This document shows positions 1 through 11,100 of a DNA stretch of 64,000 nucleotides, piece after piece (position 1 is the stretch's first letter; each line of letters opens with the position of its first letter). The position numbers and the translations under genes were made by a program. Origin of the DNA: Neocallimastix lanati (nom. inval.) (Eukaryota; Neocallimastigomycota; Neocallimastigomycetes; Neocallimastigales; Neocallimastigaceae); NCBI GenBank assembly GCA_016946835.1, contig JACVTC010000155.1, forward strand, positions 1 to 64,000. Reading direction: 5' to 3'. The notes under the pieces were generated by a model that was not told the DNA's origin, did no database searches, and worked only from the letters and a program-made list of their open reading frames with translations.

Positions 1-2
1 GA

Positions 3-521
3 AATATAAAGGAATTTAATAAAGAATATAAAGAATTATATAATAAACTCGATGAAGATGATCGTAGATGCATTTCTGTTTCTGATTATTTGAAGTCAAT
101 TTTTAACAAGAAAGAAGCATGGAAAGGTGTAAAACTTGCGGGAAAAAGAATTAGTCTAGCAAAAGCTTTTTCTACAGCTGAATTAATTGATTAAGTTGAA
201 AATGAATGTGGAAAAAGAACTAGTAACTCTAATGGAAATTCTTCTTACAACCAAAAATTTAATTCACATAATAACAAAATTTTTAATAATAAATCAGTCA
301 TTCATGAATCACGTGATAATAATTTCAAAAACAATAATTTGAATAATGATGGAAATAAAGGTAAATGTAGAGTACAGATGTGCTATTTTTGTAACGAAGA
401 AGGTCACAAGAAATACAATTGTCCAAAATTTAATCATTTTGAATATTTGAAATACCAAAGAATGCTAAATGAAGAATCAAGTGGTTCTGCTAATGTCTCA
501 AATGAACGTTTAAACTACTAA
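3..521 (+). pseudogene. gag: GypA gag, C-terminal part (Ty3/gypsy)
   Basis: This is the end of a gypsy Gag, cut off by the left edge of the window. The reading frame runs from base 3 to the TAA at 519-521 with one nonsense codon, TAA at 192-194. Near the end is a zinc knuckle of the exact CX2CX4HX4C form (C-YF-C-NEEG-H-KKYN-C, about 379-420), which in Gag binds the RNA template. The stretch before it is Asn- and Lys-rich. The frame closes 10 nt after the start of a slippery heptamer, and pol lies in the -1 frame. The single stop means this copy cannot make full Gag unless the stop is read through. The family assignment is supported by the adjoining pol. Confidence 0.85.
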
Positions 522-3500
522 GAGGGAGTGAACGTTCTCCCTTAAATTCCAATAACGTTCCTGAGAAGAAGAAATATTTTGTTGATGCTGCCAAAAGAAA
601 GGAATTTTCTTTAGATGCTGGAACGGAAATTAGGAAAGCTAAAGCAAATACAGCAAGTAAAAGCGATATTTTCCAAAAAGATGAAGAAGAAAAAGATGAA
701 GTAGAAGAAGAAGTTGATTTATCTAAAAGGAAAATACTAAAACCTAAAGTTAGAAAGAATTTAAAGACAATTACCTTTAATGAGAGCATTAAAATAAATA
801 AATCTTCTCCAGATTTAAATATTAATAATAATCATGTAATTAATGATAATAAATTAAATAAAGATGAAGAAATTAAAAACTATATTGATAAAAATAAGTA
901 TAAAATTAATAAAGAAAGTAATATGTGTGAAGATAAAATTATTGGTGTCAATAATAAAAATAAAATTATTGATAATAATATTAAACGTAATAAAAATTTT
1001 AAATCAAGAAATGATAATAATGTTTATACCAAATTTAACAATAATATTAATGAGGATAAAAGCAATTATATTGAAAGTCTTAATGAACCACTACATGTAA
1101 ATAAAAATTATGTTGAAAGGATGTCACGTGACAATCAGCCAGATAACCGAAATAGAAATAATTTCAAAAATTCAAATATTAATAATTTACAAGGAACTGT
1201 AATTAATAAGAAAGTGGACTTTGAAGAAACAAAATTAAAATTTGATGAACGGGAAGGTAACACAAAACCAGAACGTCACATAAATCTAGCTAAATTAACC
1301 AATATGGAACCATATGAAATTATTAAAGATTTAGCCAATACCAAATGCAACATTACTTTTGGCCAAATTCTAGATATATGTCCCAAATTAAGGTCCGAAC
1401 TAACCAAAAATTTAAAATTAGAAAAAATTAAATTTGTTAGCTCTTTGGATGCCATGGAACCTTTTATTATTAATGAAGAAGAAAATAATCAGAATAAAAT
1501 AGAAAATACAAAATTTCATAGTGACGACTTGGGGATCGTGAATGCATCTGTAGACGAAACCAAAGGAAGATTACTCATAGATTCTGGAAGTAATTTGAAT
1601 CTAGTGAGTACTAGTTATATTAATAGTTTACCTGGTACCTACGAACAAGTTAGTATATGTAGAGGACGAATTTATGAAGCTCTTGGTGACAGTACTCTCG
1701 CCAATGCTATTGTGGTTCGACTGAAGGTTTCAATTAATAATTATACTTTCACAGCAGATTTCTGTGTTATTGATCATAAAGATATTTACTTTGATTTCTT
1801 ATTAGGACTTAAATCAATTGCTGATAATTACCTTTTTATTCATCCTATGTTAAGATCATTGTGTCGTTTTACTTCAGTTGAAAAATTTGATATTATTGCT
1901 CCTATTGTGGAAGACCAAGATATGGAAATGATTGCCTGTTATATTAAATATATTGGACCTAATAAAAGTGTTAATACATTAGGAATATCTTTGACAGATA
2001 ATAGAGATTCATATTTAGAGAATAAAGAACGTATAAATAAAAATACTGATGAATCTTCCATTAAAGAGAAAGATGTATTGTCTCCTTTAGAATATATTTA
2101 TTCTAATAAGTTTTATTCAAAATTAAATCCAAAAGTTAGAAAGGAAATATTAGAAATGTTAATTGTATATATTGATATTATTGCCACTTCAACTGACGAA
2201 CTTACACTTTCCAAATTAAATCCTCATCATATTGAACTTATTAAGAACGCAAAACCATTTAAAAGCAAATTTTATAAATTATATAAAATTAAGTCGGATA
2301 TACTTAAAGAAGAGTTGATTAAACTTATTAATCAGAGATTGATTGAACACTCTAGATCTTCATGGTCTTCTCCTATTGTGTTAGTACTAAAGAAAAATGG
2401 AAAATGGAGATTGTGTTCTGACTACCGTAAGTTAAATGCTATGACAGTACCAGATTCTTACTCTCTTCCTAATATTGATGAAATTTTTGATAGTCTAGGA
2501 GGTGCAACAATTTTCTCTACTCTGGACCTCTTTTCAGGTTATCATCAAATTAAAATGGACGAAGATAGTATTGACTTAACATGCTTTACAACTAAATTTG
2601 GAAATTTTGTCTACAAAGTTATGCCCTTTGGACTTACTGGTGCTCCAGCTACTTTCCAAAGAGAAATGAATCGTATTCTCTTTGATTTATTGGGTAAATG
2701 TGTATTTGTTTTTATTGATGACATTTTAATATTTTCTAAATCAAAAGAAGATCACTTGAAACATTTAAACATGGTATTTGAAATATTCAGAAAATATGAA
2801 ATAAAAATCAATATTGAAAAATGTTCCTTTTTCCAAGAAGAAGTTGAAGTTTTAGGTCATATAGTTACTAATAAAGGTTTAAAAACAATGGATTCCAAGG
2901 TTAATGCTGTTAAAAATTGGATTAGACCTTGCAATATTAATGAATTACGATCTTTTCTGGGTACTGTAGGATATTATAGAAAATTTATAAACAATTTCGC
3001 AATGCTAGCCGCTCCCTTAAATAAACTTTTAAGAAAGAATGTTTCATTTACATGGACAGAAGAACAACAATCTAGCTTTGATAAATTAAAAAATTCTATT
3101 ATTCAGGCTCCTATTTTAGCTTTTCCTGATTATAATAAACAATTTATAATTAGAACTGATGCTTCAAAAGATGGTTTAGGTGGAGTATTATTACAAATAA
3201 ATGATGAAGATGGACTAGAACATCCTGCACATTTTGTTAGTAGAACGTTAGAAAAAGCGGAAAGAAATTATAGTATCACAGACTTAGAAGGCACTGCGGT
3301 ATATTTCTGTGCAAAAAAATTTAAATCTTATATTTCCGGTAATAAATTTGAAACACTTTTATTTACAGACCATAAACCTCTAGTTGGTTTATTTAATAAT
3401 AAAGAACCGAATAATATGAGGCATATTAGATGGTGCATTACCATTAGTATGCTAAGAATTAAAATAATCTATCATCAAGGTAAGAAAAATTCTCTTGCAG

Positions 3501-5497
3501 ATGCTCTCTCAAGAATTAAATCAAATAATCAAAATATTAATGATGATCAGAGGACAATTGAATTATCTAATAAAAGGGAAGTAACGTCTCAGGAGGGAAA
3601 GAATATGGACTTGGAAAATAAGGACACTGAGAAACCAGAAAATGAAGATACTAAGAAATCAGAAAATTTTAATAAAAATGGAAATCTAAAAATTTCTAAT
3701 ATAAAATTTTCAAAATTTAATTTAGACAAAAAAATTGAAAATTTCAAAATTATTTCAAATTTAAAAATTTCGAGGGAAAAAGCAAGGTATATAGAAAAAC
3801 CAAAAATCATGGAATATTCCAAAAATTTAACAATCCCTGGAGACATTAATCATAATATAAATTATTGTAATCAAAATATATATAAGAATAAATTAACCAA
3901 TTTAAATAATAATATATTAGAATATAATAATAATATGAAGAGTAATATAAATTGTAATAGTCATATACATGAAATAAATCAAAATAAATTAAAAAAATTT
4001 ATAAATCAATTAATTCAATTAAAATCCAATACCATTAAGTATAATAACAATATATTGCACAATATAAATTCATATATATTACAATGTAATGCAAGTGATG
4101 CTTTTATGGATGAAAAACATAAAATTCAAGATTTATGTCAATTGCAAAATCAATTATACCAAGTTTTCAATAATACAATATTATATATGAATAAAATATT
4201 AGAAAATAAAATAGATACATATATTAACAATAGTAATTACCAAGTGAATGTTATTAATTATAAAGATTCAAGTAATAATGAAAGTGCAAATGAAATAGAA
4301 CAAGAACAAAATGAAATTATTACTGAAAAGAATAAGGAAATTGGAGAATTTATGAAAGAATTTTTGGATGATCACATAATTAAATTAAATGGAGAAGAAT
4401 ATATTAAAGATGGTGATAATTTCAGAAAAATTATTAAGAAAAATGAAGATAAATTTCAATTGATAAATAAAGCTCATTCTATCGGACACGAAGGGTTTAG
4501 AAGTACCTACGAAAGACTCAAGAAAACTTGTTATTGGAAAGGCATGACGGTCGATATTAGAAGATATATTCAAAATTGTACTACTTGTCAACTAAACAAG
4601 AAAAACGAAATTCCAAATCCTACTGAAAAATATGCAACTGAAGTTGAAGCTCTATTTACTCATCTTGGATTGGATATTATAGGTCCGTTGCCTATCACTC
4701 AGCAAGGAAACCAATACATTATTGTTTTAGTGGACTATTTTACCAAATGGGTAGAGGCGCAACCTCTGGCTTCTATTACTTCAAAAGATGTAGTAAAATT
4801 TTTATCAGAAAATTTCGCAAGATATGGTGCTCCCAATGTTATAACCACTGATAACGGAGTACAATTTACATCCGACTATACTAGAATATTCCTGGATTTA
4901 TTTGATGTATATATTAAATTTACTGTTACCTATCATCCTGAATCTAATGGCTTAACAGAAAACAGGAATCGAGAAATAGGAAAATTATTGCGACTACTAG
5001 GAAATAAAGAAAGAGAATGGGATATGCTGTTACCTTCTGCTTTATGAGCTTTAAGAACTTCAAAAAGTTCAGTAACGAAATATTCCAGTTTTGAACTTGT
5101 TTACGGTAGAAAAGATCAACAACCATTCGAATTAGCAACAACCTTACCTACCTCTTATGTTCAAGGAACTCAAGAAGAAAAGTTAATTGAAAAATTTATG
5201 GACCACTATAAATGGGTTATAGATGCTTGTAATAATATCAATAAAAATAATAAATATTGGGAAACTAAAAGAGAAGAAGAAACAAGTTTTAATAAACAAA
5301 ATGAAATAAAAATAGGCGATTTAGTTAAAGTAAGGAACTTTACGAGATATAAATTAGACCCTTATTTTGTTGGACCTTATCAAGTAGTTAAAAAGAAATT
5401 TAATACAGTTCAATTAATGGATCCTAACACACATACATGCTTAGAACGACCAGTACACCTTAAAAATATTATCAAGTTTAATACAACTAATGTATAG
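506..5497 (+). CDS. pol: GypA pol polyprotein (protease, RT, RNase H, integrase), one in-frame TGA
   Basis: This is a Ty3/gypsy polymerase in one frame from 506 to 5497, broken only by TGA at 5045-5047, where related copies carry Trp (the LPSVLWALRT region). The first ATG is at 923, but entry is more likely by -1 frameshift near 509. Domains in order are an Asn/Lys-rich N-terminus, an aspartic protease with D-S-G at 1580-1588, an RT with F-I-D-D at 2711-2722, and an RNase H with Asp at 3158, Glu at 3287 and Asp at 3368. A long Asn/Lys-rich spacer (about 3540-4400) follows. The integrase has an HHCC finger (about 4474-4590), DDE residues near 4670, 4849 and 4958, and a C-terminal GPYQVV-type domain. 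The order RT-RNase H-integrase defines gypsy. The unusual part is the spacer of about 290 residues between RNase H and integrase. Confidence 0.92.
509..542 (+). promoter_or_regulatory. Candidate -1 ribosomal frameshift signal, GypA gag/pol
   Basis: In the gag frame the codons read CGT TTA AAC TAC TAA, so bases 509-515 are the classic X XXY YYZ heptamer T TTA AAC. Seven bases later, AGGGAG (523-528) can pair with CTCCCT (537-542) around an 8-nt loop. The pol frame is -1 to gag and open from 506. Slippery site, spacer and stem all fit the known geometry of -1 frameshift signals. A second family in this window repeats the arrangement with a different stem sequence (7425-7458). Function is inferred and not tested. 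Confidence 0.7.
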
Positions 5498-5519
5498 TTG
5501 TATATTAAGGTGGGACGAA

Positions 5520-6065
5520 TGATATAAAATGAAATATTCAAACCTTAATTAATATAAAATTAGTTTTTATTATTCAAACATAAATTAATGTCATAAATCA
5601 AATCTAAATCTAATGATTTTACAACAATTTCAATATGTGGCTTGATTTCTATATATTAATTATATTTATAATTAATAATAAATTTTATAGCATAAATCAA
5701 TGTTTTAATTATATTCTTATTATTTTATATTTATATTTATATAGTTATTAAATATTTCCTTAAATAATAATTATTAATAGTTTATTCTAATCACAAGAAC
5801 AATTAATTAAATAGTTAATTATAACTAAATAACATAAAAATAAAGCATTTCTCTGAATTAAGAGAATGGCTGTAGTCGTCGTTGTTGTGTAAAAGTTATA
5901 TTATGTTAAGTTAGTTTATAATTAAAAGAATAAGAAAGTTGTTAAATAGTCTTTTTAAATATATGTAGTTTCTATATAAAATTAAATAAATAAATAAATA
6001 ATAAATTAATAAATTTAATAAATAAATCCCAACAAAAGTACATCGAACTTTTGAGTTGTATATCA
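5520..6065 (+). repeat. GypA 3' LTR with preceding polypurine tract
   Basis: The repeat starts TGATATA and ends TATATCA, a 7-bp inverted terminal match of the TG...CA type. It lies 22 bp after the pol stop. A purine-rich tract (AAGGTGGGACGAA, 5507-5519) touches its 5' edge and fits the plus-strand primer. The same 530-550 bp sequence recurs inverted at 36585-37116 and 46127-46551. The element's 5' LTR is outside the window, so age cannot be judged here. Confidence 0.85.
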
Positions 6066-6534
6066 AAAAATATATTAAGTTATGAACTATATTAATCTAA
6101 AAAAGAATAATAATTCATAAAAAAGAAAATGTAAATAAACATTTAGAAGGGGACTTTTTATGAAAGAGAAGAAATAATTAGTCAAATAGAATGAAATGTT
6201 ATTATAAAATTAAAATAATAAATAATTAATATTTTTAAGTTATATTATGGAAAATATAACTTCTTCGAATAATAAATAATTTTTGTGTAATTATTTATAA
6301 AATAAATTTTATGTAAAATTAATAGTTTATTTTTATAAAAAAAAATAAGCAAAATTATTATATAATTTTTATCATTATAAGTTGTAAAGCAATTCTTTCT
6401 TAAAAGTTAGAAATTCAATACAACTTTAGAATAACATTATTACATTAATAAATATATTATCTTGTTATCAATTGGTGGAGAATCGGTCTTCCCGGGGTGT
6501 ATTATTTAAAAAATTTTTTTTGTGTTACAATAAC
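6066..6534. other. AT-rich leader, possible 5' end of GypC
   Basis: No gene is visible. A short GC-richer patch at about 6474-6499 begins TGGTGGAGAATCGG. It follows a sequence ending TTATCA, which looks like an LTR end plus primer-binding site ahead of the GypC gag start at 6535. I could not match it to a specific tRNA, nor find the matching LTR start, so this reading is tentative. Confidence 0.3.
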
Positions 6535-7434
6535 ATGGGTGACCTTTTAAAAGATATCTCTGGTTTTGAAAAGGCCTTTAAAATGGCCTAAATGATTTAT
6601 CCATTAAGTCACGAAAAAACATCATTCTCTATGTAGAGAAGCGATATTTTAGATATAATTGAAGATTATACTCTATCGGAGAAAGAAAAGAAAAGAAAAG
6701 AATAATATTTTTCTGCATTTCAGATAAATATAAAGATAAGTGACATCACCTGTATCATAATGATAAAAACCTCAAAACTGAAGAATTTATTGATAAAATT
6801 AAAAATTCATTGGGTTTTGATAATATGTTTTCTCAATGCTTAAAGAAATTACAAAATATAAGAGTGGGAAATAGAATTATTAATGATTATAATATGCAGT
6901 TTTCCCTCTTATTACGAGAAGTGGAAGAAGATGTGAAACCATCTGAAAAAGTCACCTAATAATGTATATTGATGGTTTTAAAGGGAAGAAGATACAAGAT
7001 GATCTTATTATTAGAGACTTAAAAAATTTGAAGGACGCTATGGCCTTTGCGGAAAAAATACAAAAAGGTTTTTCAGAATATGAAGATGAAAATCTTATGA
7101 GATCCTCTAATACTTCTTCATCTTCAAAAAATAATCATACTAACTCTCATAAGAATTATAAAATTAATTATCAAAATTCAAAAAAGTTAACTTTTAACAA
7201 TAATTTTAATAATTTTAATAAATCAAATAGTAAGAGTAGTTACAACAATCAATCAATGTATTCAAAAATGACAATGATATAGAAAAACTTACAAATGACT
7301 TTGCAAATATGAGACTCGCTGTATGCTACCGTTGCAACCAAAAAGGTCACATAGCTCGCTTTTGTACAAATGACCTTTCTTCAGTAAATAAAAATCTCTT
7401 AAATCAATTTAATAGCAATGAACATTTAAATTGA
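6535..7434 (+). pseudogene. gag: GypC gag, decayed
   Basis: This is the remnant of a gypsy Gag with several frameshifts and stops. The first 18 codons from ATG 6535 are open. Two further blocks, about 6761-6958 and 6962-7282, have the helical look of the retrotransposon Gag domain (YIDGFKGKKIQDD and the segment after it). The last block, in frame with 7324, has a CX2CX4HX4C zinc knuckle (C-YR-C-NQKG-H-IARF-C) and ends NEHLN followed by TGA at 7432-7434. The end closely parallels the GypA Gag end, and pol follows in the -1 frame. It is non-functional as it stands. Confidence 0.75.
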
Positions 7435-7458
7435 TTACGGGAAGTTCTCAATCTTCCC
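7425..7458 (+). promoter_or_regulatory. Candidate -1 ribosomal frameshift signal, GypC gag/pol
   Basis: The gag codons CAT TTA AAT TGA contain the heptamer T TTA AAT at 7425-7431. After exactly 7 nt, GGGAAG (7439-7444) pairs with CTTCCC (7453-7458) around an 8-nt loop. The -1 frame is open from the heptamer into pol. Spacer, stem length and loop length equal those of GypA, although the stem bases differ. That argues for selection on the structure. Confidence 0.65.
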
Positions 7459-9682
7459 CTCAGATAAATAAAATTGAAAAACAGTCATCATATCACAATA
7501 ATTTTTATAATTTATATATTAAAAGAAAACTTGATGACAATAATAATGAAGAAGATGAAAATAGTGATAATGAACATCCTTCATCTTTTAACAAAAAAAA
7601 TAAAATAAATAACAGGAACTATAATGAAAATTCCAACTTTATTGACAATTCTTTAGAAGATATAAACAATGATAAATTACAAGTGACAGAAAAGGAGGAA
7701 TCCAATACAACAATTCCACAAAAACAAAAATATTCAGAACCTACTGTTAAAAAAAAAAAGAGGAAGGAAACCTATTTTTAAAATCCCTCAATTATTGATC
7801 CTTCCATTTATGAAAATAAAACAATACAAAATGCCAAAAAAGAAAATAAGAAAAATAAGAACGGAAGACGCCTTGGTCCAGATGTACAATATGATTTAGA
7901 ATTGGAAAATAATAACATATCAAAGAATTTAAATAAAGATACGTCGATTTATGATGTCTTCAAAGCAATCTCTATGTTAAAAAACAATAAAGAATATAAT
8001 CTTTTCCATGCGCTTAATAATTCAAATGCGGGAATCACTTTTGCTTAATTATTCAACGTCAGCCCGTCTTTAAGAAAACTGTATAGTAAAGGTTTAAAAC
8101 TTAACAATGACGATGTTAGATACATTAAGATGATTTGAAATTTTCATGTTGAAGATAAAGAATTAATACGAGAAACTATAAATGACTAAATTAGGAGTGC
8201 AAAATAAGGTAATCGATGTTACACATTCAGATGGTACTATTAACCAAATTTATGATGAAGGAGAAAATGAGAAAGTGAAGATTGCTGTTGTTTTAGGTGA
8301 AATTGATGAATCTCTTGCCAAAGTATTAATCTATATAGGTTCTGATGTTAATACTATTACACGCTCCTTTTATAACAAAATTTCAAATAATCATAAGATA
8401 GAATTAAAGCATAAAGCATATTTTAAACTTGCGAGTAATCAAATTGTTTCTACTAACTATGTTGTTAATTTAAAACTAAAATTCATCAATTTAGAAATAA
8501 ATGAAATGTTTTGGATGATGAAGATATGTGCTATGATCTTATACTTGGCCGTAGTACCCAAAAAGAACACAGATTATATATCGATCCGGATGATGATGGT
8601 CTATACAAGAAACATGATTCTGGTTCCAGCTGCATTGCCGTTTCCGTTTATCATTAAGAAGAATTGAATAATATTTCAAAAATTTCATTTTAATGAAAAT
8701 TTAAGTGATTACGTTAAGAAGGAATTACATCCTAAGTTACGACGTCTTATTAACAAATTTTCTGATGTCTTAATTCTATTGATGTTAAAATTGCCAATGC
8801 TGAACCTCATACTATCCATCTTAGCAACAATAATCCTATTAAACTTAGGTTTATAAAATCTCGTTAAATTAATCTAAAGCTCTAAAGAAAGAAATTACTA
8901 AATTATTAAAACGTGGGTTGATTATTCCATCTCATTCTCCTTGGGCTTTTCCTGTTCTCTTGGTTAGGAAGAAAAATGGCGAATGGCGTATGTGTATAGA
9001 TTTTAGAAAGTTAACGAAATTACTGTTAAAAGACCCATATGCTCTACCTTTTATTGACGAATTATTGGAATCTGTTCATGGGGCTACAATATTTTCAGCG
9101 CTTGATTTATTCTCTGGGTATCACCAGATTCCTATGAATCCTGATGAATTTGAAAAAACTTCTTTTACCGCAAAACTGGGAAATTATTGTTTTAAAGTCA
9201 TGCCCTTTGGATTAACGAATGCCCCAGCTTCCTTTCAAAGAGAAATGAATAGAATTCTAATGCCTTTAATTAGAAAATGTTTATTCTTGTATATGGATGA
9301 TATTTTAGTTTATTAGCCAACTTTCGAACAACATCTTATGGATTTAGAAAATGTTTTTATAATTCTTAGGAAATATAATTTCTCTATTAATTTAAATAAA
9401 TGTAAATTTTGTCAACATTCCGTTGAAATTCTAGGACACGTTCTCTCCGATCAAGGATTACAACCTGTTCCAAACAAAGTTTTTGCTATTGCTTCATGGA
9501 AGATACCGACCAATGCTTCTCAATTACAATCTTTCTTAGGACTTATTGGATACTATAGAAAATTTATTCCTAATTTTGCTTTTCTCTCGAATATCTTATA
9601 TAAATTTACAAGAAGTAAGGTTAAATTTATATGGACTGAGGAACATACTACTGCTTTTAATGCTTTACGTGATTCTGGATGA
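7431..9682 (+). pseudogene. pol: GypC pol, protease and RT, truncated
   Basis: This is a decayed gypsy polymerase. The N-terminal Asn/Lys-rich block (7431-7781, then past a stop) contains an ITFAQLL-like motif shared with GypA and GypB, here with CAA changed to TAA. The protease block (8182-8667) reads L-I-Y-I-G-S where active copies have D-S-G, so the catalytic Asp is lost. RT runs from 8918, with the palm motif Y-M-D-D at about 9291-9302 and one TAG at 9314-9316, then continues to 9682 with the LGLIGYYRKFI thumb region. The coding stops abruptly at about 9680, where an integrase piece begins in the opposite orientation. Confidence 0.82.
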
Positions 9683-10336
9683 TATGTGGAGGTAAATTTC
9701 ATATATACATTGTAGAAATCTAAAAATATTTTCGTCATGTCCGAGGTAAACTGAACATCATTATCAGTTGTTATTACCTGTGGAACACTATGACGAGCAA
9801 ACACATTTATTAAAAATTTAATCACATCCTGTTATGTTTTATTTTCCGTGGGTTCTGTTCAACCCATTTGGTGAAATAATTCACTATTACCATAATATAT
9901 TGATTATTATTTTTTTTAATTAAAGATTCAATAATATCTAAACCCAAATGTATAAAAGGACTTTCTATCTTAGTTGGATTATTTTCTGTAGGTTCTGGAT
10001 ATGGTTGTGACCTATTCAACTGACACATGTCACAACTTTGCACTACTCTTTTAATAACATTACCATATTATTCCAGTAAAAACTTTTACGAAGCCTTTGA
10101 TAAGTCTTATAATAACCTTCATGATCTATCTTATGAGCTTCTAAAATAAGTTTTACTCTTTCTATTTGATCAGTAATTAATTTACAATAGTCATTACCAT
10201 CAACAAAGTAATCTTCATCATCTATCGTAACAAATTTTTTATTTACATAGTCTTTAATGGTTTTAAAAAGTAACTCTTCTTCTTCCTTTGAAGTCAACTT
10301 AGTTGCTAATACCACAGAATCATCTCTTTTCTTCAT
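9670..10336 (-). pseudogene. Inverted gypsy integrase fragment
   Basis: Read on the minus strand, this holds the integrase of a GypC-like element in three frames. It contains an HHCC-type finger (EAHKIDHEGYY then CDMCQLNRSQ), a GLDII block with the first catalytic Asp, a TTDNDVQF block with the second, and STYHPES, after which it is cut before the catalytic Glu. It meets the RT of GypC tail-to-tail at about 9670-9682, so the two halves of a pol now face each other. Either an inversion or the end-joining of two copies could explain this. Confidence 0.8.
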
Positions 10337-10715
10337 CCTAGGTAAATGAATCGGCTAGTACATTTTCCTTATCCATTTAATATTAAATTTCAACACAAAG
10401 GGCACTAACAGTTAAACACCACCTTTCTTGCCTAGCATTATTAAGTTCTTTACTCTTAAAGAAACTAATTAAAGGTTTATGATGTGTTATTGCTACTGTT
10501 TTCTTAGGATTTACTAATATATAAGACTTCAACTTAGTAATACAATAAATTAATGCGGCTCCTTCCAGGTCAGTAATGCCATAATTTACTTAAACTTCTA
10601 CTTATATAATGAATTGGGTGTTCCTTTTTGATTTCTAAATCTTCTCCTCCAATCCCTTCATAGGAATCATCAGTTCTAATTATAAACCTTTCATTAAAAC
10701 TTGGATATTTTAAAT
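10337..10715 (-). pseudogene. Gypsy RNase H fragment, upstream part of the inverted piece
   Basis: The minus strand continues the same pol upstream with RNase H motifs: FIIRTDDSYEG (first Asp), DLEGAALIYC (Glu) and THHKPLISFF, where the usual TDHKP Asp is His. Small frameshifts separate the blocks. It is inactive by the lost Asp and the breaks. It ends near 10715, where copia-like sequence starts. Confidence 0.7.
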
Positions 10716-11100
10716 AATTTTGTATTTAAATATTTAGTAAAACTATCAACTAGATTGTTTATAGATTTAATATATTTAAATTTAATTATTTTATTTTTTA
10801 TTAGGTAACATTTCTCTAATATAATGAATTAAAGTCTCCATTTTATATTAATAATTTCATTTTCGCAGTTAAAGAAGGCATATTTAATATTTGATTTGAT
10901 AGTTATTCATTTTATATTAATATAATTCCTTAAATAAATTCCCATATTATAATACAATGTTGAGAATATTCATTGATAACATAATATTTGCTTTTAACTG
11001 TTAAGAGTGCAACAGTACTTGTATAGTTTATAGCTAATTGATATTTGACATGAAAACAAAAATTTCCAATTAGGATTACCAGGTAAACCCAACAAGTGAA
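10716..11100 (-). pseudogene. Copia RNase H remnant, heavily decayed
   Basis: On the minus strand this resembles, in broken frames, the end of copia RNase H as seen at 12990-13250: the KIREL-like and LADG-like segments and the run towards the polypurine tract. No open frame survives. The assignment rests on similarity to the neighbouring copia only. Confidence 0.4.

Noticed and set aside
5045-5047. TGA read as Trp (alternative genetic code)
   Set aside because: Only this one TGA falls at a conserved Trp. Many conserved Trp positions are TGG, and other breaks are TAA, TAG or frameshifts. Decay explains all of them.
6474-6499. Primer-binding site for GypC (TGGTGGAGAATCGG)
   Set aside because: The TGG start and position are right, but I cannot match its complement to a tRNA 3' end or define the LTR before it, so it is mentioned only as a possibility.
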